Shown: one piece after another, positions 43,425-53,358 of the stretch
Position numbering within the stretch: position 1 is the stretch's first letter
Layout: each line of letters opens with the position of its first letter
Origin: an uncultured Porphyromonadaceae bacterium
GTDB taxonomy: Bacteria > Bacteroidota > Bacteroidia > Bacteroidales > Coprobacteraceae
DNA length: 64,000 nt
Direction of reading: 5' to 3'
Assembly: GCA_900545915.1 (NCBI GenBank)
Contig: URAV01000009.1
Span: forward strand, 1 to 64,000
Made by a program: the position numbers and the translations under genes
Notes under the pieces: model-generated
Database searches by the model: none
Seen by the model: only the letters and a program-made list of their open reading frames with translations
Told to the model about the DNA's origin: nothing

Positions 43425-45260
43425 TCAGAATTTTTGCATATCGACCAATCGCTTATAATAGCGGTTAAGAGCTATCAGTTCATCATGACGTCCCGATTCT
43501 ACGATCTTTCCTTCATGCATGACACATATCAGATCAGCGTCTTTAATGGTAGATAACCTATGAGCTATAACTAAAGTCGTTCGGTTTTTCATCAAATTTT
43601 CCAGAGCCTCCTGTACCAACCGTTCCGACTCGGTATCGAGGGCAGATGTCGCTTCGTCCAATATCAAAATCGGAGGATTTTTAAGAATAGCTCTGGCTAT
43701 GCTGATCCGTTGGCGTTGTCCTCCGGAAAGACGGCATCCTCTGTCTCCGATATTAGTGTTATATTGTTCTTCCGTTGCCATGATAAAATCGTGAGCATTG
43801 GCTATTTTTGCCGCTTCTATCACTTGCTCTTTAGTTGCATGTTCTACTCCGAAAGTGATATTATTATAAAAAGAATCGTTGAACAGTATCGCTTCTTGAT
43901 TGACGTTTCCCATCATTTCGCGAAGATTGAATACTGCCATATCTTTAATATTGACTCCATCAATGAATATTCCTCCTTTTTCTACATCATAAAATCGTGG
44001 CAGTAAATCGGCCATTGTTGACTTTCCAGAACCTGATTGTCCCACAAGGGCGACGGTCTGTCCTTTTTTTATGGTCAAGTTAACATCTTTGATAACCCAG
44101 TCGGTATTGTATTTGAATGATATGTCACGATATTCGATTTTGTCGTTGAGCGAGTCGATGCGGACCGGGTTGGCAGGACTTTTGATAGGGTTTTCTGCCG
44201 ATAAGATTTTATCGACTCGTTGCATAGATGCAAGTCCTCGCTGAACGGCATAAGCCGCTTTTGACAAATCTTTTGCCGGGTTGATAATGCTATAAAATAT
44301 AACTAAATAGTAAATGAAATCAGCAGCGCTTATCGTATTATCGCCCGATAAAATTAAAGAACCTCCATACCAGAGGACGATGGCGATAGTGCAAGTTCCC
44401 AAAAATTCGCTCATCGGATGAGCCATTGCTTGCCTTCGGCTGATCCGGTTCGTAATTTTGAAAAATTTATTGTTCGATTTGATAAATCGGTCTAAAATCT
44501 TATGCTCTGCATTGAAAGCTTTGATGATACGCAAACCTCCGAGAGTTTCTTCGATTTGGGACATTAAACCACCCCACTGTTGCTGTGCTTCAAGAGATGT
44601 CCGTTTTAGTTTTTTCCCGATTTGTCCCATTACAAATCCGGCGACAGGCAGTAAGATTAAAACGAAAATAGTCAACTGCCAGCTTATGGCGAACATGGTA
44701 ACCAAATAGATGATAATCATGATCGGATTTTTAAACATCATGTCCAATGAAGCCATGATAGAATTTTCTATTTCGGCTACATCTCCTGTCATTCTCGACA
44801 TAACGTCACCTTTTCGTTCGGTTGTAAAGAACCCGATCGGCAGGCTTACTACTTTTTTGAATACGAATGTGCGGATATCCCGAACGACACCTGAACGGAT
44901 CGGTATCATGAAGTATGAACTTAAATAGCTGGTACATGTTTTGGCAAATGTCATGACAACCAGAAAAGTACCTAATATCATTAAAGCCCATGCCTCGCTA
45001 TGCATATTTATCTGTTCGGTAATAAACCAATAAAAGTTGTTTATCGCTATATCTTTCAAATCCATGCCCGCTGTTTCCCATGGAATAAAATTATAGGAGA
45101 TCTCTTTCATTTTGAACAAAATCTCCAGAATCGGGATGATCAAAGCAAAGGAGAATAAACTTAAAACGGTAGAAAATATATTAAAGAAAATATTTAAGAA
45201 CAGATATTTTTTATAGGGAGGAACAAAACGTCTGAGTATCTGTATAAAATCTTTCATCAT
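43425..45260 (-). CDS. ABC exporter, MsbA-like (fused permease and ATPase)
   Basis: This 611-aa half-transporter has six transmembrane helices (about 20-330) and a C-terminal ATPase domain. Motifs are complete: Walker A GQSGSGKST, Q-loop, signature LSGGQRQRIS, Walker B LILDEATSALD and H-loop IAHRLS. It would work as a homodimer in the inner membrane. Lipid A/lipopolysaccharide core export (MsbA) is the most likely role for a single-gene exporter of this type in Bacteroidales, but multidrug or lipid export cannot be excluded. No partner gene is adjacent. Confidence 0.92.
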   Translation of the reverse strand: MMKDFIQILRRFVPPYKKYLFLNIFFNIFSTVLSLFSFALIIPILEILFKMKEISYNFIPWETAGMDLKDIAINNFYWFITEQINMHSEAWALMILGTFLVVMTFAKTCTSYLSSYFMIPIRSGVVRDIRTFVFKKVVSLPIGFFTTERKGDVMSRMTGDVAEIENSIMASLDMMFKNPIMIIIYLVTMFAISWQLTIFVLILLPVAGFVMGQIGKKLKRTSLEAQQQWGGLMSQIEETLGGLRIIKAFNAEHKILDRFIKSNNKFFKITNRISRRQAMAHPMSEFLGTCTIAIVLWYGGSLILSGDNTISAADFIYYLVIFYSIINPAKDLSKAAYAVQRGLASMQRVDKILSAENPIKSPANPVRIDSLNDKIEYRDISFKYNTDWVIKDVNLTIKKGQTVALVGQSGSGKSTMADLLPRFYDVEKGGIFIDGVNIKDMAVFNLREMMGNVNQEAILFNDSFYNNITFGVEHATKEQVIEAAKIANAHDFIMATEEQYNTNIGDRGCRLSGGQRQRISIARAILKNPPILILDEATSALDTESERLVQEALENLMKNRTTLVIAHRLSTIKDADLICVMHEGKIVESGRHDELIALNRYYKRLVDMQKF

Positions 45261-45430
45261 AAAATTCGAGATCTGATTGTGAATTCTTGTTTTTGATTAT
45301 TTGCCGGTAAAGATACAACAAAGAAACGAGAAGAAATGTAGATTATGGAAAGAATATTGCAGTTTGGTTTTCTAAATAGTATTTGATAAATTTGATTTTG
45401 GGAAAAATTGTATAAAAAATTTTCTTCAGA

Positions 45431-45552
45431 GATTGTAATTTTTACGAGGAAGATAGCGGGCTATCTGACGAGAGAAAACGGGAAAACAGACCGGAAAAAA
45501 CACAAAAATGACCTGATAATATTTTTTTGTCGGAAAATTTAGACGGGCTTTT
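45431..45552 (-). repeat. Dispersed MITE-like repeat, truncated copy, inverted
   Basis: About 120 bp of the element remain, from the central exact palindrome GATAGCGGGCTATC to the left terminus (here AAAATTTAGACGGGCTTT). The right half is missing. It lies in the 460-bp gap between the divergent ABC exporter and outer-membrane protein genes; a TATTTTTG at 45569-45576 just beyond it may be the -7 box for the gene at 45721. Confidence 0.88.
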
Positions 45553-45720
45553 TTAAACCTTTATGTTGTATTTTTGTCCAATAATCCAGAATTGATTCTT
45601 TTGTGAGGAGATTGGTGCGGGTAAGGAAATTTTTAGTTTAAGAAGATCACGATTCTACACAATACAATAACTACATACTACACATTATAAAATGATAATA
45701 TGTGTTTCGTGAATGAATAA

Positions 45721-48603
45721 ATGATGAAGAGGAAAAGATTAATCGCGGCTTTACTCTGTTTATTGATGATTGTTTCTGTGACAGCTCAGCAATCTCAGTC
45801 TTCTGAAAAGGTGGCGCAAAATACACGAATAGGAAAAATATCGGTTAAAGGGCTCGTGAAAGATGAGTCGGGGCAGCCGATGGAAGCGGTTGTGGTCAAA
45901 CTTGTGACGCAGAAAGACAGTACTATGGTTACCGGTAGCGTTACGGAGAAGAACGGACACTTTTTGTTGTCGAAGATAATTCCGGGAAATTATAAAATCG
46001 TGTTTTCTTATTTGGGATATAAAACAATTTCTAAATCAGCGAAATTTTCTGTTCAAGATTCTTCTGTCTCTTTGGGGACTGTTGTGATGGAGCCGGCGAA
46101 TATAGAGCTGAAAGAAGCTGTTGTTGTCGGAAAAGTTCCGGACATTGTCACGAAAGAAGATACTGTGGAGTATAATGCCGGATCGTTTAAAACGCAACCC
46201 AATGCGGTTATCGAGGATCTTTTGAAAAAACTTCCCGGAGTGGAGGTAGATAAAGACGGAAAGATAAAAGCTCAGGGAAAAGAGGTTAAGAAAATATTGT
46301 TGGACGGTAAAGAGTTTTTTTCGGATGATCCTAAAGTTGCATCTAAAAATCTCCCGGCTAATATTATAGAAAAATTGCAGGTGATAGACCGGAAATCGGA
46401 CGAAGCTCGTTTTTCCGGAGTAGATGACGGAGAAGATGAAACCATTATTAATCTGACCGTAAAGAAGGGGATGAAAAAAGGTTGGTTCGGACATGTAACA
46501 GGTGGTGCGGGTACTGATAAGCGGTATGAATTTAACGGAATGCTGAACCGATTGGTAGATGAGACTCAAATTTCGTTTTTAGGAGGAACTAATAATACCG
46601 GAAATATGGGTGCGGGAGATATGGGTGCGTTGATGTTTTCGGGAAGTTCTCGACGCTTTGGCGGTGGCGGAGGAAAGGGAACGACGACATCTACTACTAC
46701 GGGTGCTAATTTCAATATGGGTAAAACCGATCAGTTACGTTTTGGGGGAGATATCCGATACGGTTATTCAAATAACGATGTATGGCAAAAAAGCGAACAG
46801 CAAAATTTTCTGAAAGACAGTATTTCTTATGATAATTCGGAGAAAACATACAATACGAAAAGTCATAATATAAATATGAATTTTCGTTTGCATTGGGAAA
46901 TAGATACACTTACCGTATTGGAATTTATGCCGACTTTCGGTTATAATAAATCGAAAATGTATAATCACAGTACATCTGCTACGTTAGGGGGACATTCGGG
47001 TGAAGAGGAGAGCCTGCGTGACAGCATCAATAGTGGGGAGATGTTATCATCGAGTGATGGTCACGGATATAATTTTTCCGGTCGTTTGAGCTTGAGCCGC
47101 CGTTTCCGGTCTAAACAGGGACGGCAGATGACTTTCTCTTTTAATTTCAGCTCTAACAGAAATGAAGAAGACGGGATGAGCTACAGTAGAAACCGGTTCT
47201 ATCTGAATGATAGTGTCAGTGTCGTAGATCAACAAGATGATAACCGTAGTTGGGGCGGAAGTTTTGGCGTGAGGGTAACTTATGTAGAGCCGATATTTAA
47301 AAATCATTTTTTGACATTTGCTTATAACTATAACTACAATTATAGTAATGCCGACCGAATGGCTTATAATATACCGACAGACGGTTCTGGAGAGTTGCAA
47401 TTAGATTCGCTGTACAGCAATCGTTTTCGGAATGTTTTTCAGTCGCATCGCATCAGTGTAGGATTGAGAGGAACATATCCCAAATTTAGATACAATGTCG
47501 GATTCGATATGAACCCGTCCAGTTCGGAGTCGGAAAATCTCATGGATCATGCACGGGATGTGCTGGGTAAAATGGTATTTAATTATTCTCCGCTGTTCAA
47601 TGCCGCATATCGTATCAGTAAGCAGAAAAGCCTTAATCTTGAATATCGGGGAAGAACCCGGCAGCCGAGCGTCAGCCAATTGCAGCCGGTACAAAATATT
47701 ACGAATCCATTGAGAATCAGTAAAGGTAATCCTGATTTAAATCCGTCATACAGTAATAATTTCAGGTTGCGATATAACTCCTTCGAACCCGAAAAACAGC
47801 GGGGATTAATGGCTTTTGTGAACGGAAGCTTTACTTTGAACAGCATTGTCAATCAGACGACTTATGATAACAATACCGGAGTTCAAACGACTATGCCGGT
47901 CAATGTAAACGGCGTTTGGAATGTAAATGGCATGGTAATGTATAATATGCCGTTTAAGAATAAAAAGTTTCGCTTTAATACCATGACGAACACGTCATAT
48001 AATCATAATATAGGTTTTGTGAATACCGGAGGGAAAGAGAGCGAAAGAAATATTTCGAGGACAGTGAACGTGTATGAAAACATGGGATTGAATTATAATT
48101 CCGATTTGTTTGATGTAGGAATAACCGGAAATTATTCGTATGCTCTTACAGGAAACAGTATTCAGAGCCGAGAGAGACAACAGACTATGAACTTTGGAGG
48201 AGGAATGGATCTCTCCTTCTATATACCGGGGAATATAACGATCGGCACGGATCTTCGTTATTCAGGAAGTTCGGGGTATTCTGCCGGCTATGACCGGAAT
48301 CAGTGGATGTGGAATGCACAAGCTTCGTGGCAATTTTTAAAAGGGAAACAGGCTACTCTTATGTTTAAGATATACGATATTTTGAAACAAGTTTCCAATA
48401 TTTCCAGAACAGCGACCGGAAACTATATTCAAGATGTAGAATATAATACATTGTCCAGTTATTGTATGCTTTATTTCTCTTATCGTTTCAATACGATGGG
48501 AAAAAGACAGCAACGATCGGGAAGACCCGACGGTCCTCCTCCAGGTATGATGAGAGAGAGGGGAGGACTCAGACCTCCGGGCGGTGGAATGAGACCTTTC
48601 TGA
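45721..48603 (+). CDS. Outer-membrane beta-barrel protein with carboxypeptidase-regulatory-like domain (TonB-dependent receptor-like), copy 1
   Basis: This 960-aa protein has a signal peptide (RLIAALLCLLMIVSVTAQ), a CarboxypepD_reg-like domain (about 44-125, VKGLVKDESGQPMEAVVVKL), a plug-like region with NAVIEDLLKKLPGVEVDKDG and a large C-terminal barrel of the OMP_b-brl_3 type. After the last strand (CMLYFSYRFN) it carries a ~35-residue Gly/Pro/Arg-rich tail, absent from the paralogue downstream. No TonB box was recognised. The substrate is unknown. The paralogue at 48658 shares the plug motif DGKEFF, so the pair arose by tandem duplication. Confidence 0.88.
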   Translation: MMKRKRLIAALLCLLMIVSVTAQQSQSSEKVAQNTRIGKISVKGLVKDESGQPMEAVVVKLVTQKDSTMVTGSVTEKNGHFLLSKIIPGNYKIVFSYLGYKTISKSAKFSVQDSSVSLGTVVMEPANIELKEAVVVGKVPDIVTKEDTVEYNAGSFKTQPNAVIEDLLKKLPGVEVDKDGKIKAQGKEVKKILLDGKEFFSDDPKVASKNLPANIIEKLQVIDRKSDEARFSGVDDGEDETIINLTVKKGMKKGWFGHVTGGAGTDKRYEFNGMLNRLVDETQISFLGGTNNTGNMGAGDMGALMFSGSSRRFGGGGGKGTTTSTTTGANFNMGKTDQLRFGGDIRYGYSNNDVWQKSEQQNFLKDSISYDNSEKTYNTKSHNINMNFRLHWEIDTLTVLEFMPTFGYNKSKMYNHSTSATLGGHSGEEESLRDSINSGEMLSSSDGHGYNFSGRLSLSRRFRSKQGRQMTFSFNFSSNRNEEDGMSYSRNRFYLNDSVSVVDQQDDNRSWGGSFGVRVTYVEPIFKNHFLTFAYNYNYNYSNADRMAYNIPTDGSGELQLDSLYSNRFRNVFQSHRISVGLRGTYPKFRYNVGFDMNPSSSESENLMDHARDVLGKMVFNYSPLFNAAYRISKQKSLNLEYRGRTRQPSVSQLQPVQNITNPLRISKGNPDLNPSYSNNFRLRYNSFEPEKQRGLMAFVNGSFTLNSIVNQTTYDNNTGVQTTMPVNVNGVWNVNGMVMYNMPFKNKKFRFNTMTNTSYNHNIGFVNTGGKESERNISRTVNVYENMGLNYNSDLFDVGITGNYSYALTGNSIQSRERQQTMNFGGGMDLSFYIPGNITIGTDLRYSGSSGYSAGYDRNQWMWNAQASWQFLKGKQATLMFKIYDILKQVSNISRTATGNYIQDVEYNTLSSYCMLYFSYRFNTMGKRQQRSGRPDGPPPGMMRERGGLRPPGGGMRPF

Positions 48604-48657
48604 TTCGGATTATATAAGATACGCATAATAATAACACACACATACACATAAATTTCC

Positions 48658-51408
48658 ATGATACGAACACGCCATTATATAGAATATTGGATCATATTGT
48701 TTTTTTTGTTTATACCGTTTTCTGTATTTTCTAAAGATGCGGAGGTTAAAGGTATCTTATTCGATGCCTCATTGAAGATACCGGTCGAGATGGCGACCGT
48801 ACGTCTCTCTCGTTTGCCGGACAGTACTTTTGTATCGGGTACGGCTTCGGATAAAGACGGACTATTTAAGCTGTCTGGACTTGTTACCGGGAAATATTTT
48901 ATTCATGTTACCTATTTGGGGTATCAGCCTGTTTATAAAAATATCGAAATTAAAGCTCTTTCGGATAAGATCGATTTGGGACAATTAATAATGTCTTCGG
49001 CCGATACGCAATTAAAGGAGGCTGTCGTTGTAGGAAAACAACCGGGAGTGATGGTTAACAACGACACGTTGGAGTATTCGCCGACAGCATTTAGAACGAC
49101 GAAAAATGCCGTTATCGAGGATTTGCTCAAAAAACTTCCGGGTGTAGAAATCGATGAGGAAGGGAAGATTCTGGTAAACGGACAGGAAATAACTCAAGTG
49201 ATGGTGGACGGTAAAGAGTTTTTTGGTAATGATCCTAAGGTTGCGACGAAAAATCTGCCGGTCGATATGATCGAACGTTTACAAGTTGTAGAGAAAAAGT
49301 CAGATATGGAAGAGTTGACCGGAATCGATGATGGAAACAGGCAGTATATTATTAATTTGAAGGTAAAACGGGATAAGAAACGTGGGGTGTTCGGTACGGC
49401 TCTTGCCGGAGGCGGAACTCAAGAAAAGTATGAAGCGAACGCCTTGGTTAATAAGTTTTCGAAAGAGACGCAGTTGACCGTACTCGGCGGATCGAACAAT
49501 ACGAATAATATGGGCTTTTCGGATATGTTGAAAGGCATCCCTTCTCAAGTTGCTGCTCAAGCGTCTCAGGCAGCCCGTACTGGACGAGGAATTATGCGTA
49601 CGCACATGGGTGGGGTCAATTATGCCGATCGTTATCTTGATGGAAAAATGAAACTGAACGGGAATATTTTTGTAGCGAATTTCAATCAAGATGAATCTCG
49701 TTCTCTTTACCGTGAGAATTTTCAAACGTCGGGATTTAATACCTTGCATCGGAATCAATGGAATAATAATAAATCTACGCAATTCCGTACAAATTGGAAA
49801 TGGGAGTATCAGATAGATAAGAAGAACCGTTTGTATTTCCGTCCTAATATCGTTTGGGGGGATGGTAACCGTAAAGAATGGGCTGATTATAAAACTTTAA
49901 AAGGAGATACGATGTTACTCGATAGTTCCTATGTAGATTATTGGGCGAAAGAGAAAAACTATTATTTACAGGGAACTCTTTCGTACGGGCATAATTTTGA
50001 TAAACGAGGAAGAAATTTCTCAGTCGAAGTTTCGGGAACGCGCTCAAATACGAATATTGATTCAGATAGCCGTACGGATAAGTGGAAATTTAAAAATGGT
50101 TCGGAGATGCAAAAGCCTGAGCCCACTTATCAACTCATGAATAGAGATATAAGCCGAAATGATTATCGTGTCCGTTTTTATTATACCGAACCTCTATCTC
50201 CTACGTGGCAGATAAATGTATCGTATCAGTTCCAGCGAAATAATTCGGAAGAAGATAGGCGTACAGAAAGCATGGATAGAGAAACGGGAGAGTTTGAATT
50301 ATCTCCGAATCAGACCGACCGTTCCGAGAACATTTTTTACATTCATCGGATAGAAGCGGGAATTCGAAAATTTTGGAAAAAAATAAATCTAAGAATCGGT
50401 GCGACATTAGAACCTACCGATATGAGAAGTTCCAGTTTCATGGCTGATACCTTGTTTTATACGATTGCAAACAAAAGTTTCAATATAGCGCCTTATGTAA
50501 ATTTTGTCTGTCCGTTCAGTAAAGAGAGGATTTTGAGAGTCGATGTTTGGGGAAATAGCCAGCAACCATCTCCCTCTCAGTTGCAGCCTATTGTCGATGA
50601 TGCCAATCCGAATAATTTGAGAGTAGGTAATCCCGATTTGAAACAATCCTTTACTACCCGTTTCAGGCTCAGGTATAATGATTATAATAAAGTTACACAG
50701 CGGACTATCGTTCTGAACATGGGTATGAATTTCAAACAAAATTCCATAACGAACCGTACCGAATATATAGAAGAAGGAGTACAGAAAACAATGCCGATCA
50801 ATGTAAACGGTGTTTGTGACGGCTATTTTAATTTTATGTACAGTATGCCGTTAAACCCCTATTTCCGATTGAGCTCTTATACGACCGGAAATTATAGTAG
50901 GGGCATAAGTTTTTTATCGGATAAGGATTTGTTGGGAGAAAAAAGTATCAGTAATGAAATGCGGCTGCAAGAACGTTTACGTGTTACTTATACGAATGAG
51001 TGGTTGGAAGTAGGGATAAAAAGCCTTATACGATATAATACGGCAAAGTATTCGCTTCAGTCGAATATGAATGTCAATGCATTCGATATAAGCAATGGCG
51101 GAAATATCGAGATACGTTTTCCTCGAGATATTACATTATTGCTTGATTATGATTATAATTTTAAAACTGGATATACAGATGGATTTGATCGTCCGCAACA
51201 TCTTTTGGGAGCACAATTCAATGTATCGGTGTTTAAGAAAAAACAAGGGACGATCAGCTTGAAAGGATTCGATCTATTGAATCAGAGAATATCCGTGTCC
51301 CGCATTGTCCGGTCTAATTATATCGAGGATATTGCTTATAGTACCCAGCCCCGTTATTTTATGTTGCAGTTTAGTTATCGGTTCAATTATTTTGCTCGTC
51401 AAAAATAG
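48658..51408 (+). CDS. Outer-membrane beta-barrel protein with carboxypeptidase-regulatory-like domain (TonB-dependent receptor-like), copy 2
   Basis: This 916-aa paralogue of the upstream gene has a signal peptide (IEYWIILFFLFIPFSVFS), the same regulatory-like domain (about 28-105), NAVIEDLLKKLPGVEIDEEG followed by VMVDGKEFF, and the barrel region ending LQFSYRFNYFARQK, without the Gly/Pro/Arg-rich tail. Barrel strands such as PSQLQPIVDDANPNNLRVGNPDL parallel PSVSQLQPVQNITNPLRISK in copy 1. It lies 54 bp after copy 1, so they are probably cotranscribed and may form a related pair of importers or an adhesin-like complex. Confidence 0.88.
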   Translation: MIRTRHYIEYWIILFFLFIPFSVFSKDAEVKGILFDASLKIPVEMATVRLSRLPDSTFVSGTASDKDGLFKLSGLVTGKYFIHVTYLGYQPVYKNIEIKALSDKIDLGQLIMSSADTQLKEAVVVGKQPGVMVNNDTLEYSPTAFRTTKNAVIEDLLKKLPGVEIDEEGKILVNGQEITQVMVDGKEFFGNDPKVATKNLPVDMIERLQVVEKKSDMEELTGIDDGNRQYIINLKVKRDKKRGVFGTALAGGGTQEKYEANALVNKFSKETQLTVLGGSNNTNNMGFSDMLKGIPSQVAAQASQAARTGRGIMRTHMGGVNYADRYLDGKMKLNGNIFVANFNQDESRSLYRENFQTSGFNTLHRNQWNNNKSTQFRTNWKWEYQIDKKNRLYFRPNIVWGDGNRKEWADYKTLKGDTMLLDSSYVDYWAKEKNYYLQGTLSYGHNFDKRGRNFSVEVSGTRSNTNIDSDSRTDKWKFKNGSEMQKPEPTYQLMNRDISRNDYRVRFYYTEPLSPTWQINVSYQFQRNNSEEDRRTESMDRETGEFELSPNQTDRSENIFYIHRIEAGIRKFWKKINLRIGATLEPTDMRSSSFMADTLFYTIANKSFNIAPYVNFVCPFSKERILRVDVWGNSQQPSPSQLQPIVDDANPNNLRVGNPDLKQSFTTRFRLRYNDYNKVTQRTIVLNMGMNFKQNSITNRTEYIEEGVQKTMPINVNGVCDGYFNFMYSMPLNPYFRLSSYTTGNYSRGISFLSDKDLLGEKSISNEMRLQERLRVTYTNEWLEVGIKSLIRYNTAKYSLQSNMNVNAFDISNGGNIEIRFPRDITLLLDYDYNFKTGYTDGFDRPQHLLGAQFNVSVFKKKQGTISLKGFDLLNQRISVSRIVRSNYIEDIAYSTQPRYFMLQFSYRFNYFARQK

Positions 51409-51501
51409 AATTTATAGAAGATCGGTGCTGTTTTGAATGCGGTTTTCGGTTAATATTATAACAAATTGCTATCTTTGACCCTCAAAGAAGAGGAATAGTA
51501 C

Positions 51502-52743
51502 ATGGGAAAAACAATTGCGTATAATCCTTTGGATTATCCGATATATGTTATGGCGAAACCGGTAGGGGCAATGTGTAATCTCGATTGCAGTTATTGTTAC
51601 TATCTGGAAAAGGGAGAACTTTACCGGGGACAACGCTCTAATCGGATGACGGATGAAATGCTGGAAAAATTTACGGAGGAATATATCAATTGCCAGACTA
51701 CACCGGAAGTATTGTTTACGTGGCATGGCGGTGAAACATTGTTGAGAGGCCTTGATTTTTTCCGGAAAGCTGTTGCTTTACAAAAACGTTATGCAGGAGG
51801 ACGTCCTGTCGCCAACTCGATACAAACCAATGGAATTCTGCTCAATGATGAGTGGTGTCGTTTCTTTAAAGAGAATGATTTTCTTGTCGGTATTTCTATC
51901 GATGGACCCGAACATGTGCATGACCGTTATCGTAAAGATAAAGGAGGAAGAGGCACTTTTGTTCGGGTGATGAAAGGAGTCGAGCTGTTGCAGAAACACC
52001 AAGTCGAATTTAATACTTTGTCGGTCGTCAACGATTATAATGCTCATTATGCGTTGGAAACATATCGTTTTTTTAAAGAAATAGGAAGCCGCTATATGCA
52101 GTTTTCTCCTATTGTAGAGCGTTGGGGAGATCGTCCCGATGGGCTGGAATTGCTTCCTCCGGGCGAATTTCCGGATACGGAAATGCCCCCTTGGTGTGTC
52201 GATCCGTTGGATTACGGCCAGTTTTATTGTGATATTTTCGATGAATGGGTTTGCAATGATGTGGGACGTTATTTTGTACAAATGTTCGATGCTACGTTGG
52301 CGGGCGTCGTAGGAGCAGCTCCGGGAGTTTGCATTTACGGGAAGACTTGCGGACATGCAGCGGCAATGGAGTATAATGGAGATGTGTATGCTTGCGATCA
52401 TTTTGTCTTTCCCGAATATAAGCGAGGAAATATAAAGACGGATACTTTGGTAAGTATGATGTTATCTCCTGAGCAAATGGCATTTGGCAATGCCAAGCAG
52501 AGTTCTTTGCCTCGGCAGTGCCGAGAATGCCGTTTTTTGAGTTTATGCAATGGCGAATGTCCTAAAAATAGAATCTTGAAAACTGCAACGGGAGAACCGG
52601 GATTGAACTATCTTTGTACCGGGTTACAGAAATATTATGCACATGTGATGCCTTACATGGATTATATGGCGGAGGAATTAAAAAATCAGCGGCCTCCTGC
52701 AAATGTGATGCGATATGCCCGGGAACATTTAAACAAGAAATGA
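51502..52743 (+). CDS. Anaerobic sulfatase-maturating radical SAM enzyme (anSME)
   Basis: This 413-aa radical SAM/SPASM protein has the CX3CX2C motif CNLDCSYC (Cys25, 29, 32) and the C-terminal SPASM cysteines including CRECRFLSLCNGECPKNR. It matches anaerobic sulfatase maturases, which turn a Cys or Ser of sulfatases into formylglycine before export. YGKTCGHAAAMEYNGDVYACDHFVFP is the family block around the auxiliary clusters. No sulfatase gene lies in this window, so targets must be elsewhere. TATCTTTG at 51470-51477 is the likely -7 box. mntP follows 4 bp later. Confidence 0.93.
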   Translation: MGKTIAYNPLDYPIYVMAKPVGAMCNLDCSYCYYLEKGELYRGQRSNRMTDEMLEKFTEEYINCQTTPEVLFTWHGGETLLRGLDFFRKAVALQKRYAGGRPVANSIQTNGILLNDEWCRFFKENDFLVGISIDGPEHVHDRYRKDKGGRGTFVRVMKGVELLQKHQVEFNTLSVVNDYNAHYALETYRFFKEIGSRYMQFSPIVERWGDRPDGLELLPPGEFPDTEMPPWCVDPLDYGQFYCDIFDEWVCNDVGRYFVQMFDATLAGVVGAAPGVCIYGKTCGHAAAMEYNGDVYACDHFVFPEYKRGNIKTDTLVSMMLSPEQMAFGNAKQSSLPRQCRECRFLSLCNGECPKNRILKTATGEPGLNYLCTGLQKYYAHVMPYMDYMAEELKNQRPPANVMRYAREHLNKK

Positions 52744-52747
52744 TCGG

Positions 52748-53314
52748 ATGAGTATTTTTGAATTACTAATATTGGCAATCGGGCTTTCGATGGACAGTTT
52801 TGCCGTATCGGTGACTTCAGGGGTGGTGTTAAAGCCTTTTCGAATGTCTTCGGTATTAAAAATAGCTTCTTTCTTAGCTATATTTCAGGGAGCTATGCCT
52901 TTGATCGGCTGGTGTATCGGGAGAGAGTTTCAGAAATATATACAAGATTATGATCATTGGGTCGCTTTCGGAGTGTTGCTCATACTCGGTATAAATATGA
53001 TTCGAGAGGGGCGTTCTAAAGACGAAGAGACCCCCTGCTGTTTCAATCCTGCAAAGACAAAGACTTTACTCGGTTTGTCGGTTGCGACAAGTATCGACGC
53101 ATTGGCAGTCGGGGTATCATTTGCATTTTTGAGCATGAATATGTTTGCGCCTACAGCTATTATTATCGGAGTTACTTTTGCTTGCTCTATGATAGCCCTT
53201 TATTTGGGCAGATACTGTGGGAAACGGTTGAAACATGGAGCAGAAATGCTGGGCGGAGTTATTTTGATTTTGATCGGAACTAAAATATTAATAGAACATT
53301 TATTTTTTCAGTAA
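52748..53314 (+). CDS. mntP: Manganese efflux pump MntP
   Basis: This 188-aa membrane protein has six predicted helices in two repeats. The family signatures are LILAIGLSMDSFAVSVTSG near the N-terminus and VATSIDALAVGVSFAF in the second half, each with a conserved acidic residue needed for Mn2+ export. Length is typical of MntP (about 185-190 aa). It is 4 bp after the sulfatase maturase gene, thus in the same operon, and 44 bp before apbE. No yybP-ykoY (Mn riboswitch) motif was recognised in the leader. Confidence 0.95.
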   Translation: MSIFELLILAIGLSMDSFAVSVTSGVVLKPFRMSSVLKIASFLAIFQGAMPLIGWCIGREFQKYIQDYDHWVAFGVLLILGINMIREGRSKDEETPCCFNPAKTKTLLGLSVATSIDALAVGVSFAFLSMNMFAPTAIIIGVTFACSMIALYLGRYCGKRLKHGAEMLGGVILILIGTKILIEHLFFQ

Positions 53315-53358
53315 AAGTATCTTTTTGCCGGGTTTCTGCCGGATAAATAATTTATCAG

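Noticed and set aside
46036..46569. Minus-strand open frame of 177 codons
   Set aside because: It lies wholly opposite the plug region of the outer-membrane protein gene at 45721, has a low-complexity Phe/Arg/Ile composition and no promoter.
51778..52401. Minus-strand open frame of 207 codons
   Set aside because: It is the antisense of the sulfatase maturase gene, whose radical SAM motifs are intact on the plus strand.
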